A stretch of DNA of 64,000 nucleotides from Actinomadura barringtoniae (GCF_017573505.1 NZ_JAGEOJ010000005.1:310001-374000), one strand, 5' to 3'; counted from the first letter of the stretch, positions 8,119-17,905 are shown. Made by a program: numbers and translations. Notes: a model not told the origin generated them from the sequence alone.

Positions 8119-9857
8119 TTGAAGGTGGCGAAGGCCGTCGTCCTGACCTGCTCCATCTTGGCCCAGTCGGCGGCCGGGGTACGGAAGTAGATCGCCCACT
8201 GGACCCCGTTGATCACGACGAACCGGTCCTTGACGTGAATGTCCTGGCCGCCGAGCTCGGTGAAGGTGAACTCCCAGTCGGCGGCCTGATGCCCTTGATA
8301 GAGAACCGGTGCCGGTGCGGTGACCGGCTTGTAGTTGCGCCTGATCCGCGGCGAGGTCGGCGCCTGGGCGTTGGACAGCTGGGCCTGCGCCATCGGGTTC
8401 GCGGCGACCCAGCTCTTGGAGTCGGCCAGAAGGAACGACTTGCCGTCCGGCGACTGGAGCTGGGGCTTGCCGTCCTTGTTGTTCTTGAAGGCCCAGTCCT
8501 TGGGGACCGTGACGCTGTAGCCCACCCCTTGGATGACCTTGGTGGCCTGCGCGCTGCCGGTGATGCCGCCGGGGCCGTTCGAGCCGTTCAGCTTCTGGCG
8601 CAGGATGACGGCGCCGACCAGTACCGCCGCGACCACCAGGACGACCGCGAGGACGACGATGAGGACGGTCTTGGTGCGCTCGCGGCGCGGGTTCGGCGCG
8701 GGCGTCGGCTGCTGGGTCCACTGGCCGGGCAGCGCCTCCCAGGGCGCCTGCGTCCGGTGCGACTGCTGCGGAGCGGCTCCCCAGTTGCTCTCCAGCAGCG
8801 TGCGGGACTCGGGGTCGGCGCTGACGTTCGGGTCCGGCCGCTGGACTCCCGAGGGCGGCGAGGCGGGGCCGCCGTGGGGAGCGTCCTGGCGGGTGGCCGC
8901 CTCGATCTCGGTCGAGTCCAGCACGGTCTCACCGGGGAGCTCGGCCGAGGCGGCGATCGGGAACTGCGCCGGCGGCTCGTCCATCATCGTCTCGTCGGTG
9001 ATCGACAGCGGGCCCTGACCGGCCGGGGCCTTGGGCGCCGGCGCCGGCATCGTGGCGACCTCGGTGAGCAGCGGTGCGGCCTGCGCGGCGTTCATCCGGT
9101 TCACCGGCTCGCGCGCCAGCAGCCCCTCCAGCACCCGGTTGAGCGGGCCCGCGTTGCGCGGCGGCGGCACGGGCTCGGCCAGGGCCGCCGCGAGCGAGGC
9201 CATCGCGTCCGCCCGCTCGTAGGGCGAACGGCCCTCCAGCGCGGCGTACATGGTGGCGCCGAGCGCCCACAGGTCGGACGCGGGCACGGCCCGCTCGCCC
9301 TGAGCCCGTTCCGGCGGGATGTAGGCGGGCGACCCCATCACCAGGCCGGTCTGGGTCAGCGTGGCGTCGCCCTCGACCTGGGCGATGCCGAAGTCGGTCA
9401 GCACCACCCGGCCCGCGTCGGTGATCAGCACGTTGCTGGGCTTGATGTCGCGGTGCAGGATGCCCTTCTCGTGGGCGTGCCGGAGCGCCTTCAGCATCTG
9501 CAGGCCGATCTCGGCGACCTCGCGGGGCTGGAGCAGCCCCTCCTCGATCATGTCCTGCAGCGACCTGGCCTGGACCAGCTCCATCACGATCCAGGGCCGG
9601 CCGGTCTCCTCGACCACGTCGTGCACGACCACCACGCCCGGGTGGTTGAGGCGGGCGGACGCCCGCGCCTCCCGGAAGGTCCGCTCGTAGAGGACGTCCC
9701 GCTCGGACGCGCTCAGGCCCGGCGGGAGCACGACCTCCTTGACGGCGACCTCGCGGTCGAGCATGACGTCATAGGCGCGCCACACCGTGCCCATCCCGCC
9801 GCGGCCCACCACCGCGTCCAAGCGGTAGCGGTTGCCCAGCAGATGACCCTCTGCCAT
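8109..9857 (-). CDS. Receptor Ser/Thr protein kinase 1 (PknB-type, single pass)
   Basis: 582 residues. Kinase domain at about 10-265 with an intact active site: Gly loop GRGGMGTVW, Lys near 40 (VAVKEV), HRDIKPSN with Asp near 137, DFG near 155, APE-like PPE. A Pro/Ala-rich linker leads to one membrane helix (TVLIVVLAVVLVVAAVLVGAVIL, about 400). An extracytoplasmic domain of about 160 residues follows (YSVTVPKDW ... ADWEFTF ... DRFVVINGVQWAIYF). There are no PASTA repeats. It is the last of three tandem kinases, 114 bases after the second, and ends against the DUF6114 gene. The outer domain presumably senses an envelope signal or ligand; the cytoplasmic targets are unknown. Confidence 0.93.
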   Translation of the reverse strand: MAEGHLLGNRYRLDAVVGRGGMGTVWRAYDVMLDREVAVKEVVLPPGLSASERDVLYERTFREARASARLNHPGVVVVHDVVEETGRPWIVMELVQARSLQDMIEEGLLQPREVAEIGLQMLKALRHAHEKGILHRDIKPSNVLITDAGRVVLTDFGIAQVEGDATLTQTGLVMGSPAYIPPERAQGERAVPASDLWALGATMYAALEGRSPYERADAMASLAAALAEPVPPPRNAGPLNRVLEGLLAREPVNRMNAAQAAPLLTEVATMPAPAPKAPAGQGPLSITDETMMDEPPAQFPIAASAELPGETVLDSTEIEAATRQDAPHGGPASPPSGVQRPDPNVSADPESRTLLESNWGAAPQQSHRTQAPWEALPGQWTQQPTPAPNPRRERTKTVLIVVLAVVLVVAAVLVGAVILRQKLNGSNGPGGITGSAQATKVIQGVGYSVTVPKDWAFKNNKDGKPQLQSPDGKSFLLADSKSWVAANPMAQAQLSNAQAPTSPRIRRNYKPVTAPAPVLYQGHQAADWEFTFTELGGQDIHVKDRFVVINGVQWAIYFRTPAADWAKMEQVRTTAFATFKVS

Positions 9858-9971
9858 GACTAAATGGTCCCCCGTAGTACAGGTCGTTGCCTAGACGAGC
9901 GCCCCGTGCCCGTCTCAACGGCAACTCTCGTAACTGGGACGCGCCGAGCGGTCGTGGAGTTCATTGGGCGG

Positions 9972-11633
9972 TCACGGCCGGAAGCCGCCCAGGACATTCT
10001 TCACGGTGTCCCGGTACTGGTTCCAGCGCGACGCCGGAGCCACGAACGCCAGCGCGTAGTGGCGGCCGTCGGCGGTGAGGATGCCCCGGTTGACCGCGCG
10101 CATCGTCCCCCCGCTCGTCTGGAACGTGTACTCCAGGTCGACGGCCTTGGCTCCCGGCACGGCGGCGGGGCTCGGGCCGCCGATCCGGTTGTAGCCCTTC
10201 AGGTCGTTCTTCGCGACGACCGTGTTCTCCCACTCGAGGGCGTGCTCCCTGGGCTCTCCACCCCACGGAGTGAGATCGAACTGGACGTAGGGGATGCCGG
10301 AGGTGCCCTCGCTCCAGAAGAAGGCCTGCTTCCTCTTGTAGGTCCGCCAGCCGGCCGGCACCTGGAGCGTGGCTCCGTCCCTGACGGTGCGGGCCATGCC
10401 GGGGGCCGTCACCGGCGACGCCGGCGGCGTCGGCCTGCTCCCGTCCGTGGACGTGCCGGCACCGTCCGTGGTCTTGCCGCCCGCGACGGGACTGGAGGAC
10501 GCGGGGCCGGGCCCGGGCTTGTCGTCGCCCTTGTTGTTGAGCGCGACGAAGACGCCGACCGCGACTCCGGCGATCAGCACGGCCGCCGCCAGCGGGATGA
10601 AGACCTTGCGGGCCTTGCCTCCGCCGCCGGGAGTCGCCGGGTAGGTGGGCGGGCCGCCGATCGCGACCTCGGTCAGGTCGGGCGTGGGAACGGGCACCGG
10701 CACGGGAATCGAGGCGATGGGCGTGCCCGAGGGCGGCGGCGAGACCACGGGAGAGGCGGCGGTACGGGGCGCCGGGACGTGCTGTCCCCTGGCGACAGAG
10801 GCGAGCGCCTCCTCGGCGTCCGCGGCGGTCATCCGTTCCACCGGGTCCTTGGTCAGCAGCCCGGCGAGCACCGGGGCCAGCGGACCGGCCTTGCGCGGCT
10901 CGGTGGGCCGCTGGGTCATCACGGCGGCCAGCACGGCCATGGCGTCGCTGCGGTCGAACGGCGGGCGGCCCTCGACGGCCGCGTACAGGGTGGCGCCGAG
11001 GCCCCACATGTCGGCGGCCGGGGTGGCGCGCTCGCCGTTGATGCGCTGGGGCGACATGTAGGCCGGCGAGCCCAGCAGGCCCCCGGTCGAGGTCAGCGTC
11101 GCGTCCCCGGCGATGTGCGCGATCCCGAAGTCGGTCAGTACGGCCCGGCCGTCGCTCGCCAGCAGCACGTTCGCCGGCTTGACGTCCCGGTGCATGATCC
11201 CGATCGCGTGCGCGGCGCTCAGTGCCCCGACCACCTGACGGCCGATCTCGGCGACGCGCTCGGGCGGCAGCGAGCCGTCCGCGTCGATGATCTCCTGCAG
11301 GGAACGGGCCGCCACCAGCTCCATGACGATCCAGGGACGGTCGTCCTCGTCCACGACGTCATGTACGGTCACCACGCCCGGGTGGTTCAGCCGGGCCGTC
11401 GCCCGCGCCTCCCGCAGCGTCCGCTCGTGCCTGCTCTCGCGCTCGGCGTCGCCCGCGCTGTCGGTCAGCTGCACTTCCTTGATCGCGACGTCCCGGTGCA
11501 GCACCTCGTCGACGGCGCGCCAGACGGTCCCCATGCCGCCGCGGCCGACCACCGACACCAGCCGGTAGCGCCCGGCCAGGATCCGTCCGGCCCCCTGAAC
11601 AGCCTGATCCCCCAATGCCATGGGAGGGGACAC
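9972..11633 (-). CDS. Receptor Ser/Thr protein kinase 2
   Basis: About 553 residues. GTG at 11633 is preferred because GGTGAGG lies six bases upstream; a GTG at 11645 and an ATG at 11621 are alternatives. The kinase domain is complete (GRGGMGTVW, VAIKEV, HRDVKPANV, DFG, MSPQR in the activation segment). Then come a Pro/Val-rich linker, a membrane helix (VFIPLAAAVLIAGVAVGVFVAL) and an exported domain. That domain shares its pattern with the flanking kinases: LQVPAGW near its start, VDLEYTFQ, then AVNRGILTADGRHYALAF. It is the middle member of the array, so coordinated expression with its neighbours is likely. Confidence 0.92.
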   Translation of the reverse strand: MSPPMALGDQAVQGAGRILAGRYRLVSVVGRGGMGTVWRAVDEVLHRDVAIKEVQLTDSAGDAERESRHERTLREARATARLNHPGVVTVHDVVDEDDRPWIVMELVAARSLQEIIDADGSLPPERVAEIGRQVVGALSAAHAIGIMHRDVKPANVLLASDGRAVLTDFGIAHIAGDATLTSTGGLLGSPAYMSPQRINGERATPAADMWGLGATLYAAVEGRPPFDRSDAMAVLAAVMTQRPTEPRKAGPLAPVLAGLLTKDPVERMTAADAEEALASVARGQHVPAPRTAASPVVSPPPSGTPIASIPVPVPVPTPDLTEVAIGGPPTYPATPGGGGKARKVFIPLAAAVLIAGVAVGVFVALNNKGDDKPGPGPASSSPVAGGKTTDGAGTSTDGSRPTPPASPVTAPGMARTVRDGATLQVPAGWRTYKRKQAFFWSEGTSGIPYVQFDLTPWGGEPREHALEWENTVVAKNDLKGYNRIGGPSPAAVPGAKAVDLEYTFQTSGGTMRAVNRGILTADGRHYALAFVAPASRWNQYRDTVKNVLGGFRP

Positions 11634-11701
11634 TACCGACCTCACCTAACAGAACGGCATACAAGGTCCGGATCGGTATCCCTCGGACCGCCTCGCGCCT
11701 G

Positions 11702-11731
11702 GGTCCCGCCCTCGGTCCCGCCTCGGTCCCC
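11702..11731. repeat. Three short tandem units between kinase genes
   Basis: GGTCCCGCC(C)TC is repeated at 11702-11713 and 11714-11724, with a partial third copy from 11725, just past the stop of kinase 3. This is a low-copy GC-rich tandem repeat; no function is evident. Confidence 0.5.
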
Positions 11732-11746
11732 GGCCGCGCCGTACGG

Positions 11747-13552
11747 TCAGTCAGCGGGTTTGAACTGCTCGTATACGGGGGCCAGGTCCGCGAGGGACTT
11801 GTCCCAGCCGCTGTCCTGCGTGACGAGAACGATGGCGTAGCCGATCCCGTTCATCACGAAGCCGCGGTTGAGGCCGTGCATCCGGCCGCCGTCGCCGTCG
11901 TAGGTCCACTCCCAGTCGGCGGACTTGGCGCCGGTCGGGTCGCTGATCGGGGACCCCTTGGCCACGGGCGCGATCTTGATCTTCTTGTAGCCGGGGAAGC
12001 GGCCGCGGGCGCTGGGCTCGTACTCCTCCCAGTCCTTCAGGGCGCTGGGGTTCGGGTGCGAGGTCTGGTCGACCTGGATGTAGCCGCCGTGCGGGGCATC
12101 GAAGAAGACGCTCGACTCGGAGCTGCCGCGCTTCTTCGGCCCCTTCCAGCCGTCCGGGACCAGGATGGAGAAGCCCGTCTTGTCATCGTGCTTGTGGAAT
12201 CCCGCGGGGACGGACGGGCTGGAGGGCTTGGCCGAGGTGGGCGGGGCGGAGGTCGGGGGCGCGGACGACGCCTTGGTCTGGGTGGCCTTCGTCGAAGGAG
12301 ACTTCGTGGGGCCGGCGTTCTTCTTGTCGCCGCTGGACATCGCCATCGCGACGCTGACGATCGCGATCAGGAGGATCACGACGATGGCGGCGACGATCAG
12401 GATGTTGCGGCCCATCGGGACGACGGGCCGGTGCGGGGCGTGGGTGACCGGCGGGAAGTGGGTGCCCGCGGGCTCGGTCGCCGCGGGGCCCGGCCGGTCG
12501 GCCTCGGCCAGGTCGGCGGGCATGGAGCTCACGCGGGTGCGGTTGTCCTCGGCCGGAGGCTCCAGGTAGGCGTCGTCGAACTCGTGCTCACCGAAGGTGC
12601 CGAACGAGTCGTCGTAGGCGTCCGACGGCTTGGGCTCCTCGGGCTCGGAACGGCGCTTGACCGGCGCTTCCAGGGGAAGCTCGACCGCGAGGGTACGCTG
12701 AGTGTCGACAGTCTCACGGCGGACGATCTCGTCCAGCATGATGCCGGCCTCGATGGCATCCATGCGCTGGTCGGGGTTCTTGCGGAGCAGGCCCTCGATG
12801 ACCGGGGAGAGCCGGCCGGCGCCCGCCGGGGGCTCGGGGTCCTCGGAGATGATCGCGACGAGGGCCGCCATCGGTTCACTGCGTTCGAACGGGGACTTGC
12901 CGTCGACCATCGCGTAGAGCGTGACGCCCAGGGACCACAGGTCCGAGGCCGGTCCCGCGGTGCGCCCGCGCGCCCGCTCGGGGGCGATGTAGGCGGGCGA
13001 CCCCATCACCAGGCCGGTCTGGGTCAGCGTCGCGTCGCCCGAGGCGGTCGCGATGCCGAAGTCGGTGAGGATCGCGCGGTCGCCGCGGGTGAGCAGCACG
13101 TTGCTGGGCTTGACGTCGCGGTGCAGCACGCCCGCGTCGTGGGCGGCGTGCAGGGCGGCGAGCATCTGGCGGCCGATCTCGGCGGCCCGCCGGGACTCCA
13201 TCGGCCCGTCCTGCTTGATCACCTGGTCCAGGGACCGCGCGTGGATGAGCTCCATGACGATCCAGGGGCGGCCGTCCTCCTCGACGACGTCGTAGACGGT
13301 GACGACGCCGGGGTGGCCGAGCCGGGCGGCGGTGCGGGCCTCGCGGAAAGTGCGCTTGTGGTGCACATCCCGCTCCTCATCGGTGAGACCATGCGGCAGG
13401 ATGACCTCCTTCACCGCAACGTCACGACCGAGGACCTCATCGTGAGCCTGCCAGACCGTGCCCATGCCACCGCGACCGACCTGGGTCACCAGTCGGTAGC
13501 GGTGAGCGAGCAACCGCTCGCCGGTGGACTCGTTCGGCATATCCGCGACCAT
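11747..13552 (-). CDS. Receptor Ser/Thr protein kinase 3
   Basis: About 601 residues from ATG 13552; a TTG at 13570 and ATG at 13540 are possible, and none has a clear binding site. The kinase domain keeps GRGGMGTVW, VAVKEV, HRDVKPSNV, DFGIA, and the same activation-loop stretch as kinase 1 (TLTQTGLVMGSPAYI). A long acidic linker follows, then one membrane helix (ILIVAAIVVILLIAIVSVAMAM). A Lys/Ser/Thr-Pro tract leads to an exported domain (FSILVPDGW, SADWEWTYDG, GLNRGFVMNGIGYAIVL). It is the first gene of the three-kinase minus-strand array and diverges from lysX across about 180 bases. Confidence 0.93.
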   Translation of the reverse strand: MVADMPNESTGERLLAHRYRLVTQVGRGGMGTVWQAHDEVLGRDVAVKEVILPHGLTDEERDVHHKRTFREARTAARLGHPGVVTVYDVVEEDGRPWIVMELIHARSLDQVIKQDGPMESRRAAEIGRQMLAALHAAHDAGVLHRDVKPSNVLLTRGDRAILTDFGIATASGDATLTQTGLVMGSPAYIAPERARGRTAGPASDLWSLGVTLYAMVDGKSPFERSEPMAALVAIISEDPEPPAGAGRLSPVIEGLLRKNPDQRMDAIEAGIMLDEIVRRETVDTQRTLAVELPLEAPVKRRSEPEEPKPSDAYDDSFGTFGEHEFDDAYLEPPAEDNRTRVSSMPADLAEADRPGPAATEPAGTHFPPVTHAPHRPVVPMGRNILIVAAIVVILLIAIVSVAMAMSSGDKKNAGPTKSPSTKATQTKASSAPPTSAPPTSAKPSSPSVPAGFHKHDDKTGFSILVPDGWKGPKKRGSSESSVFFDAPHGGYIQVDQTSHPNPSALKDWEEYEPSARGRFPGYKKIKIAPVAKGSPISDPTGAKSADWEWTYDGDGGRMHGLNRGFVMNGIGYAIVLVTQDSGWDKSLADLAPVYEQFKPAD

Positions 13553-13732
13553 ATCGACTTTTGCTGACAATCTTGGACTCGGCCCTCGCGGGCCTCGCCC
13601 CCCACTATCCCCCCACCTGTACGACGTCCGGTGTAACCCCCGAGTTCACGCCGGACAATTGACCGACAGAGCGTGATGGACGTGACAACCGGTACAAATA
13701 AGAGACCACGACAGCACCGCGACGGGGGGACC

Positions 13733-16700
13733 ATGGCGGAGAAGGGCCAGCGGGCCGGGCACGGCGCTCCGGCAGGTGGTCTGCGCGGAACGTGGCAGAA
13801 CATGCTCGAGGCGGTCCCGACCGGGTTCTTCTGGTACACGCGGCTCTCGGGGATATTGTCCCTGCTGGCCTGGGTCTCGTACGGCCTGATCGAGGAGATC
13901 CTCGACTTCTGGGCGATGCGCTGGATCAAATTCCTGGCGATCTTTCCCAGCGTGCCGATCGGCCTGATGTGGATCCTGCTGTCGATGGGCGTACGGCGGC
14001 GCAAGAAGGCCGCCTGGCGGGTGCTCACGCTGCTGTTCGGCCTGTTCGCCGCCCTCAGCACGCTCGGCATGGTCGCCACGCTCTTCGACCCGGGCGAGCC
14101 GACCCCGATCCGGTTGATCATCACCACCGCGCTGTACGTCGCCGTCCTGGCCCTGCTCGTCGCCGCGCGCGGACAGTTCACCACGCTGCCCGACCGGGCC
14201 AACCGCCGGATGGCCGCGGCCGTCTTCTCGGTACTGCTGATCACCATCGGCGGCGTCGGCACGCTGCTGGTCCGGCTGACCGACAGCAACCCCGAGAGCC
14301 GCCACGGGTTCTGGGACCACCCGCTCTACGTGGTCCTGCAGACCGTCCTCGGCCCGCGCGTCGGCGGCAAGCTGACGACCGTCGACGTGCCGATCTGGGT
14401 GGACGGCATCCTGTGGATCCTCGGCACCGGGCTGCTGATCGTCACGGTCTGGGCACTGTTCAAGCCGGGCCGCCGCGACCCGGTCCTGTCCCCCGAGGAA
14501 GAGCTCCCGGCGCGGGCCCTGCTGGCCGAGTACGGCGACCAGGACTCGCTGGGCTACTTCGCGTTGCGGCGCGACAAGGACTTCATCACCGCGCCGAACG
14601 GTAAGGCCGGAATCGCGTACCGGGTAGAGGGTTCGGTCTCCCTGGCCAGCGGCGACCCGCTGGGCGACCCCGAGTCCTGGGACCAGGCCATCGAGGCCTG
14701 GCTGGACGAGTGCCGGGCGCACGCCTGGATCCCCGGCGCGGTCAGCGTGAGCGAGCGCGGCGCGCACATCTACCGGCGGCACGGCTTCGACGCGCTGGAG
14801 CTCGGCGACGAGGCGATCATCGACCTCACCGACTTCAACCTCGACGGCCGCGAGATGCGGCAGGTCCGCCAGGCCGTCCGCCGCGTCGAGCGGGCCGGCT
14901 ACACCGTGCGGATCCGCCGGCACTCGCAGATCCCCGACTGGGAGATGGCCAAGCTGATCCGCAACGCCGACGCCTGGCGCGGCGAGAACACCGAGCGCGG
15001 GTTCTCCATGGCGCTCGGCCGCCTCGGCGACCCGACCGACGGCCGCTGCGTGATGCTGGAGGCGTTCGACGCCAACGGCGAGCTGCGCGGCCTGCTCAGC
15101 TTCGTGCCGTGGGGCCGCGCGGGCCTGTCGCTTGACCTGATGCGGCGCGACCGTTCGGCGGAGAACGGCCTGAACGAGTTCATGGTCGCCAAACTGGCCG
15201 AGAAGGCCGCCGCCGTCGGCGCCCAGCAGCTCTCGCTGAACTTCGCGATGCTGCGCTCGGCGTTCGAGCGCGGCTCGCAGATCGGCGCCGGACCGGTCGC
15301 CAAGGGCTACTACCGGATGCTGTCGTTCGCCTCCAAGTTCTGGCAGCTGGAGTCGCTGTACGTCTCCAACTCCAAGTACAACCCCGACTGGTTCCCGCGC
15401 TTCATCTGCTACACCCAGAGCCGCGATCTGGTCCGCCTCGGCCTCGCCTACGCCCGCGCCGAGGGCTTCCTGCCGAGCTTCAACCGGCCCAAGCTGGAGC
15501 GGGTGGCCAACGCCGCGCCCTCACCCGACCTGGTCGCCCGGATCAAGGAGATCGAGGACGCCGCGGACGCCGCCCGCGCGCCGCAGCGCCGGCTGTCGGA
15601 GCAGGAACGGGTCCGGCACGCCAAGCTCGACCAGATCCGCGCCCAGGGCATGGAGCCCTACCCGCTCGGCTTCGAGCGCACCGCCTTCGCCGCCGACATC
15701 CGCGAGCGCTTCGCCGGCCTGGAGCCGGGCGCCTGCACGGGCGAGCACGCGGCCATCGCGGGCCGGGTCGTGCTGGCCCGCGAGCACGGCAAGCTGATCT
15801 TCGTGACGCTGCGGGACGAGACCGCCGACATCCAGGTCATGCTGACCGCCGACGCGCTCGGCGAGGACTCGCTGAACTCCTGGAAGTCGCTCATCGACCT
15901 CGGCGACCAGGTCGGCGTCGCCGGTGAGGTCATCGCGTCCAAGAAGGGCGAGCTGTCGCTGCTGGCCGGCGAGTGGAAGCTCACCGCCAAGTGCCTGCGG
16001 CCGCTGCCCAACAAGAGCACGGGCCTGTCCGACCCCGAGGCGCGCGTCCGCCAGCGCTACGTCGACTTCATCGTCAACGACGAGTCCCGCAAGATGCTGC
16101 GGATGCGCGGCGACGCGGTCGCGGCCGTACGGGACGGGCTGCGCGACCGCGACTACCTCGAGGTCGAGACGCCGATGCTGCAGCCGATCCACGGCGGCGC
16201 GACGGCCAGGCCGTTCACCACCCGCATCAACGCCTACAACATGCAGCTCTACTTGCGGATCGCGCCCGAGCTGTACCTGAAGCGGCTGCTGGTCGGCGGC
16301 GTCGGCAAGGTCTTCGAGCTGAACCGCAACTTCCGCAACGAGGGCGTCTCGCAGAAGCACAACCCCGAGTTCACGATGCTGGAGGCCTACGAGCCGTACG
16401 GCAACTACGACACCATGGCCGCGCTCACCCGCGACCTGGTCCGCGACGCCGCCCGCGCCTCGCTCGGCACGACCGTCGTGGTGCGCGACGGGGTGGAGTA
16501 CGACCTGGCCGAGCCGTGGCGCGAGATCACCGTCTACGGCTCGGTGTCGGAGGCGCTCGGCGAGGACGTCACCCCGGACACGCCGGTCGCCGCCGTGCGG
16601 AGGTTCGCCGAGAAGGCCGGCCTGAACGCGGCGCCCGAATGGGGCCAGGGCAAGATCGTCCAGGAGCTGTTCGAGGCCCTGGTCGAAGAGGAGCTGATGG

Positions 16701-17059
16701 CGCCGACGTTCGTCCGCGACTACCCCGCCGAGACCTCGCCGCTCACCAGGCCGCACCGCAAGGACCCGCGGCTGGCCGAGAAGTGGGACCTCATCGTCTT
16801 CGGCATGGAGCTCGGCACCGCCTACTCCGAGCTGATCGACCCCGTGCTGCAGCGGCAGCGGCTCACCGAGCAGTCGCTGCAGGCCGCGGGCGGCGACCCC
16901 GAGGCGATGGAACTGGACGAGGACTTCCTGCGCGCCCTGGAGTACGCCATGCCCCCGGCGGGCGGCATGGGCATGGGCATCGACCGGCTGCTCATCACCC
17001 TCACCGGCCGCAGCATTCGCGAGACGATCCCGTTCCCCCTGGTCCGCCCCGGCTACTGA
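13733..17059 (+). CDS. lysX: Bifunctional lysylphosphatidylglycerol synthase / lysine-tRNA ligase LysX
   Basis: About 1108 residues from ATG 13733, preceded by a GGGGGG run; a GTG 60 bases upstream lacks a binding site. The N-terminal third holds several membrane segments (LSGILSLLAWVSYGLI, FLAIFPSVPIGLMWILL, and others to about 260). Next is a DUF2156/MprF-like GNAT-fold aminoacyl transferase (SVSLASGDPLG, GLLSFVPWG, SLNFAMLRSAF). Then comes an OB fold (GRVVLAREHGKLIFVTLRDETADIQ) and a class II lysyl-tRNA synthetase core with motif 2 (FRNEGVSQKHNPEFTMLEAY) and motif 3 (GMGIDRLLI). It charges tRNA with Lys and transfers it to phosphatidylglycerol, lowering surface negative charge and giving resistance to cationic peptides. 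Confidence 0.96.
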   Translation: MAEKGQRAGHGAPAGGLRGTWQNMLEAVPTGFFWYTRLSGILSLLAWVSYGLIEEILDFWAMRWIKFLAIFPSVPIGLMWILLSMGVRRRKKAAWRVLTLLFGLFAALSTLGMVATLFDPGEPTPIRLIITTALYVAVLALLVAARGQFTTLPDRANRRMAAAVFSVLLITIGGVGTLLVRLTDSNPESRHGFWDHPLYVVLQTVLGPRVGGKLTTVDVPIWVDGILWILGTGLLIVTVWALFKPGRRDPVLSPEEELPARALLAEYGDQDSLGYFALRRDKDFITAPNGKAGIAYRVEGSVSLASGDPLGDPESWDQAIEAWLDECRAHAWIPGAVSVSERGAHIYRRHGFDALELGDEAIIDLTDFNLDGREMRQVRQAVRRVERAGYTVRIRRHSQIPDWEMAKLIRNADAWRGENTERGFSMALGRLGDPTDGRCVMLEAFDANGELRGLLSFVPWGRAGLSLDLMRRDRSAENGLNEFMVAKLAEKAAAVGAQQLSLNFAMLRSAFERGSQIGAGPVAKGYYRMLSFASKFWQLESLYVSNSKYNPDWFPRFICYTQSRDLVRLGLAYARAEGFLPSFNRPKLERVANAAPSPDLVARIKEIEDAADAARAPQRRLSEQERVRHAKLDQIRAQGMEPYPLGFERTAFAADIRERFAGLEPGACTGEHAAIAGRVVLAREHGKLIFVTLRDETADIQVMLTADALGEDSLNSWKSLIDLGDQVGVAGEVIASKKGELSLLAGEWKLTAKCLRPLPNKSTGLSDPEARVRQRYVDFIVNDESRKMLRMRGDAVAAVRDGLRDRDYLEVETPMLQPIHGGATARPFTTRINAYNMQLYLRIAPELYLKRLLVGGVGKVFELNRNFRNEGVSQKHNPEFTMLEAYEPYGNYDTMAALTRDLVRDAARASLGTTVVVRDGVEYDLAEPWREITVYGSVSEALGEDVTPDTPVAAVRRFAEKAGLNAAPEWGQGKIVQELFEALVEEELMAPTFVRDYPAETSPLTRPHRKDPRLAEKWDLIVFGMELGTAYSELIDPVLQRQRLTEQSLQAAGGDPEAMELDEDFLRALEYAMPPAGGMGMGIDRLLITLTGRSIRETIPFPLVRPGY

Positions 17060-17102
17060 CCCTCGCGGACGAGTGCCGCCTCAAGCTCGCGCGGGGCCGC
17101 CA

Positions 17103-17178
17103 GAGCTCGCGGGCTCGCCTTGAGCTTGTGGGCTCTCCTAGAGCTTGTGGGCTCTCCTGGAGCTTGTGGGCTCTTCTA
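17103..17178. repeat. Four tandem copies of a 19-bp repeat between convergent genes
   Basis: Units start at 17103, 17122, 17141 and 17160. The consensus is GAGCTTGTGGGCTCTCCTA, with the first copy most diverged (GAGCTCGCGGGCTCGCCTT), and a partial fifth begins at 17179. Each unit contains GAGC...GCTC, so each can form a tiny hairpin. The last full unit ends in the stop codon of the minus-strand gene (17176-17178). The array fills most of the gap after lysX and may serve as a makeshift bidirectional terminator. Confidence 0.85.
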
Positions 17179-17775
17179 GAGCTCGTGTGGGGCGGAACGG
17201 TAGCCGCGCGCGGCCAGCCAGGCGCGGGCGCGGCCACGGGAGGCCTCTTCGGAGTACGGGACGCCCCTCGGCTCGGGCGTGAAGACGAGCCAGCGGTGCG
17301 GGTCGTACTCCTGGCTCCGGGCGTCGAACGCGGGGGCGCCGTCCAGCTCGTCGATCGAGAGGACCTCGCCGCGCAGCAGGTCGAGAACGTGCGGCCCGCT
17401 GCCCGCGCGGCCGTCGAGCGCGCCCGCGAGATCGCCGAGCGGGACCGGGGCCCGGCGCAGGCCGGTCGAACGCCTGCCCAGGGCCACCGCGAGCTCGGTT
17501 GCCAGTTCCTTGTCCCCGGGTTGGCCGCGTTCGGCCAGCTCGCGCAGACAGTCCTCGGCGAGCCGCCCGGCCTCCGGAACGCCCGCCTCGACCGCCACGG
17601 CCAGCACGTCGCCCGCGTACTGCAACACCGGTCCCAGCGGCCTGACCTGCAACAGCGCGACGCCCGTCGCGCCGAGACCCCGGTTCGCCGCGCCGCGCAG
17701 GGTCGCGAGCGCCTCCTCGTCCCAGCCGATCACGCGTTTCATTGTGTCGATGGTCCTCAGAAATTTCTCGGGCAT
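17176..17775 (-). CDS. Hypothetical alpha-helical protein, 199 residues
   Basis: I do not recognise this family. ATG 17775 (MPEKFLRTIDTMKRVIGW) is taken as the start because the frame upstream (to 18180) is low-complexity and antisense to the next gene. The first 110 residues look like Ala/Leu-rich helices (AANRGLGATGVALLQV, EAGRLAEDCLRELAERG). The C-terminal part (DELDGAPAFDARSQEYDPHRWLVF) is more polar, and the end is basic. There is no signal peptide or membrane helix, so it should be cytoplasmic. It is convergent with lysX across the 19-bp repeats and divergent from the lysyl-oxidase gene. Confidence 0.6.
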   Translation of the reverse strand: MPEKFLRTIDTMKRVIGWDEEALATLRGAANRGLGATGVALLQVRPLGPVLQYAGDVLAVAVEAGVPEAGRLAEDCLRELAERGQPGDKELATELAVALGRRSTGLRRAPVPLGDLAGALDGRAGSGPHVLDLLRGEVLSIDELDGAPAFDARSQEYDPHRWLVFTPEPRGVPYSEEASRGRARAWLAARGYRSAPHEL

Positions 17776-17905
17776 CGCTGAAACTTTGGGCCACTGCCGG
17801 ACATTGTCTCTATGTCGTATCTGAGTCGGCGAATGCCGGTCGGACGTTCCGCGCAAAGAAAGCGGGAACGGGACCCAGCTCGCCACTGCGACGTACTCCC
17901 CGATC

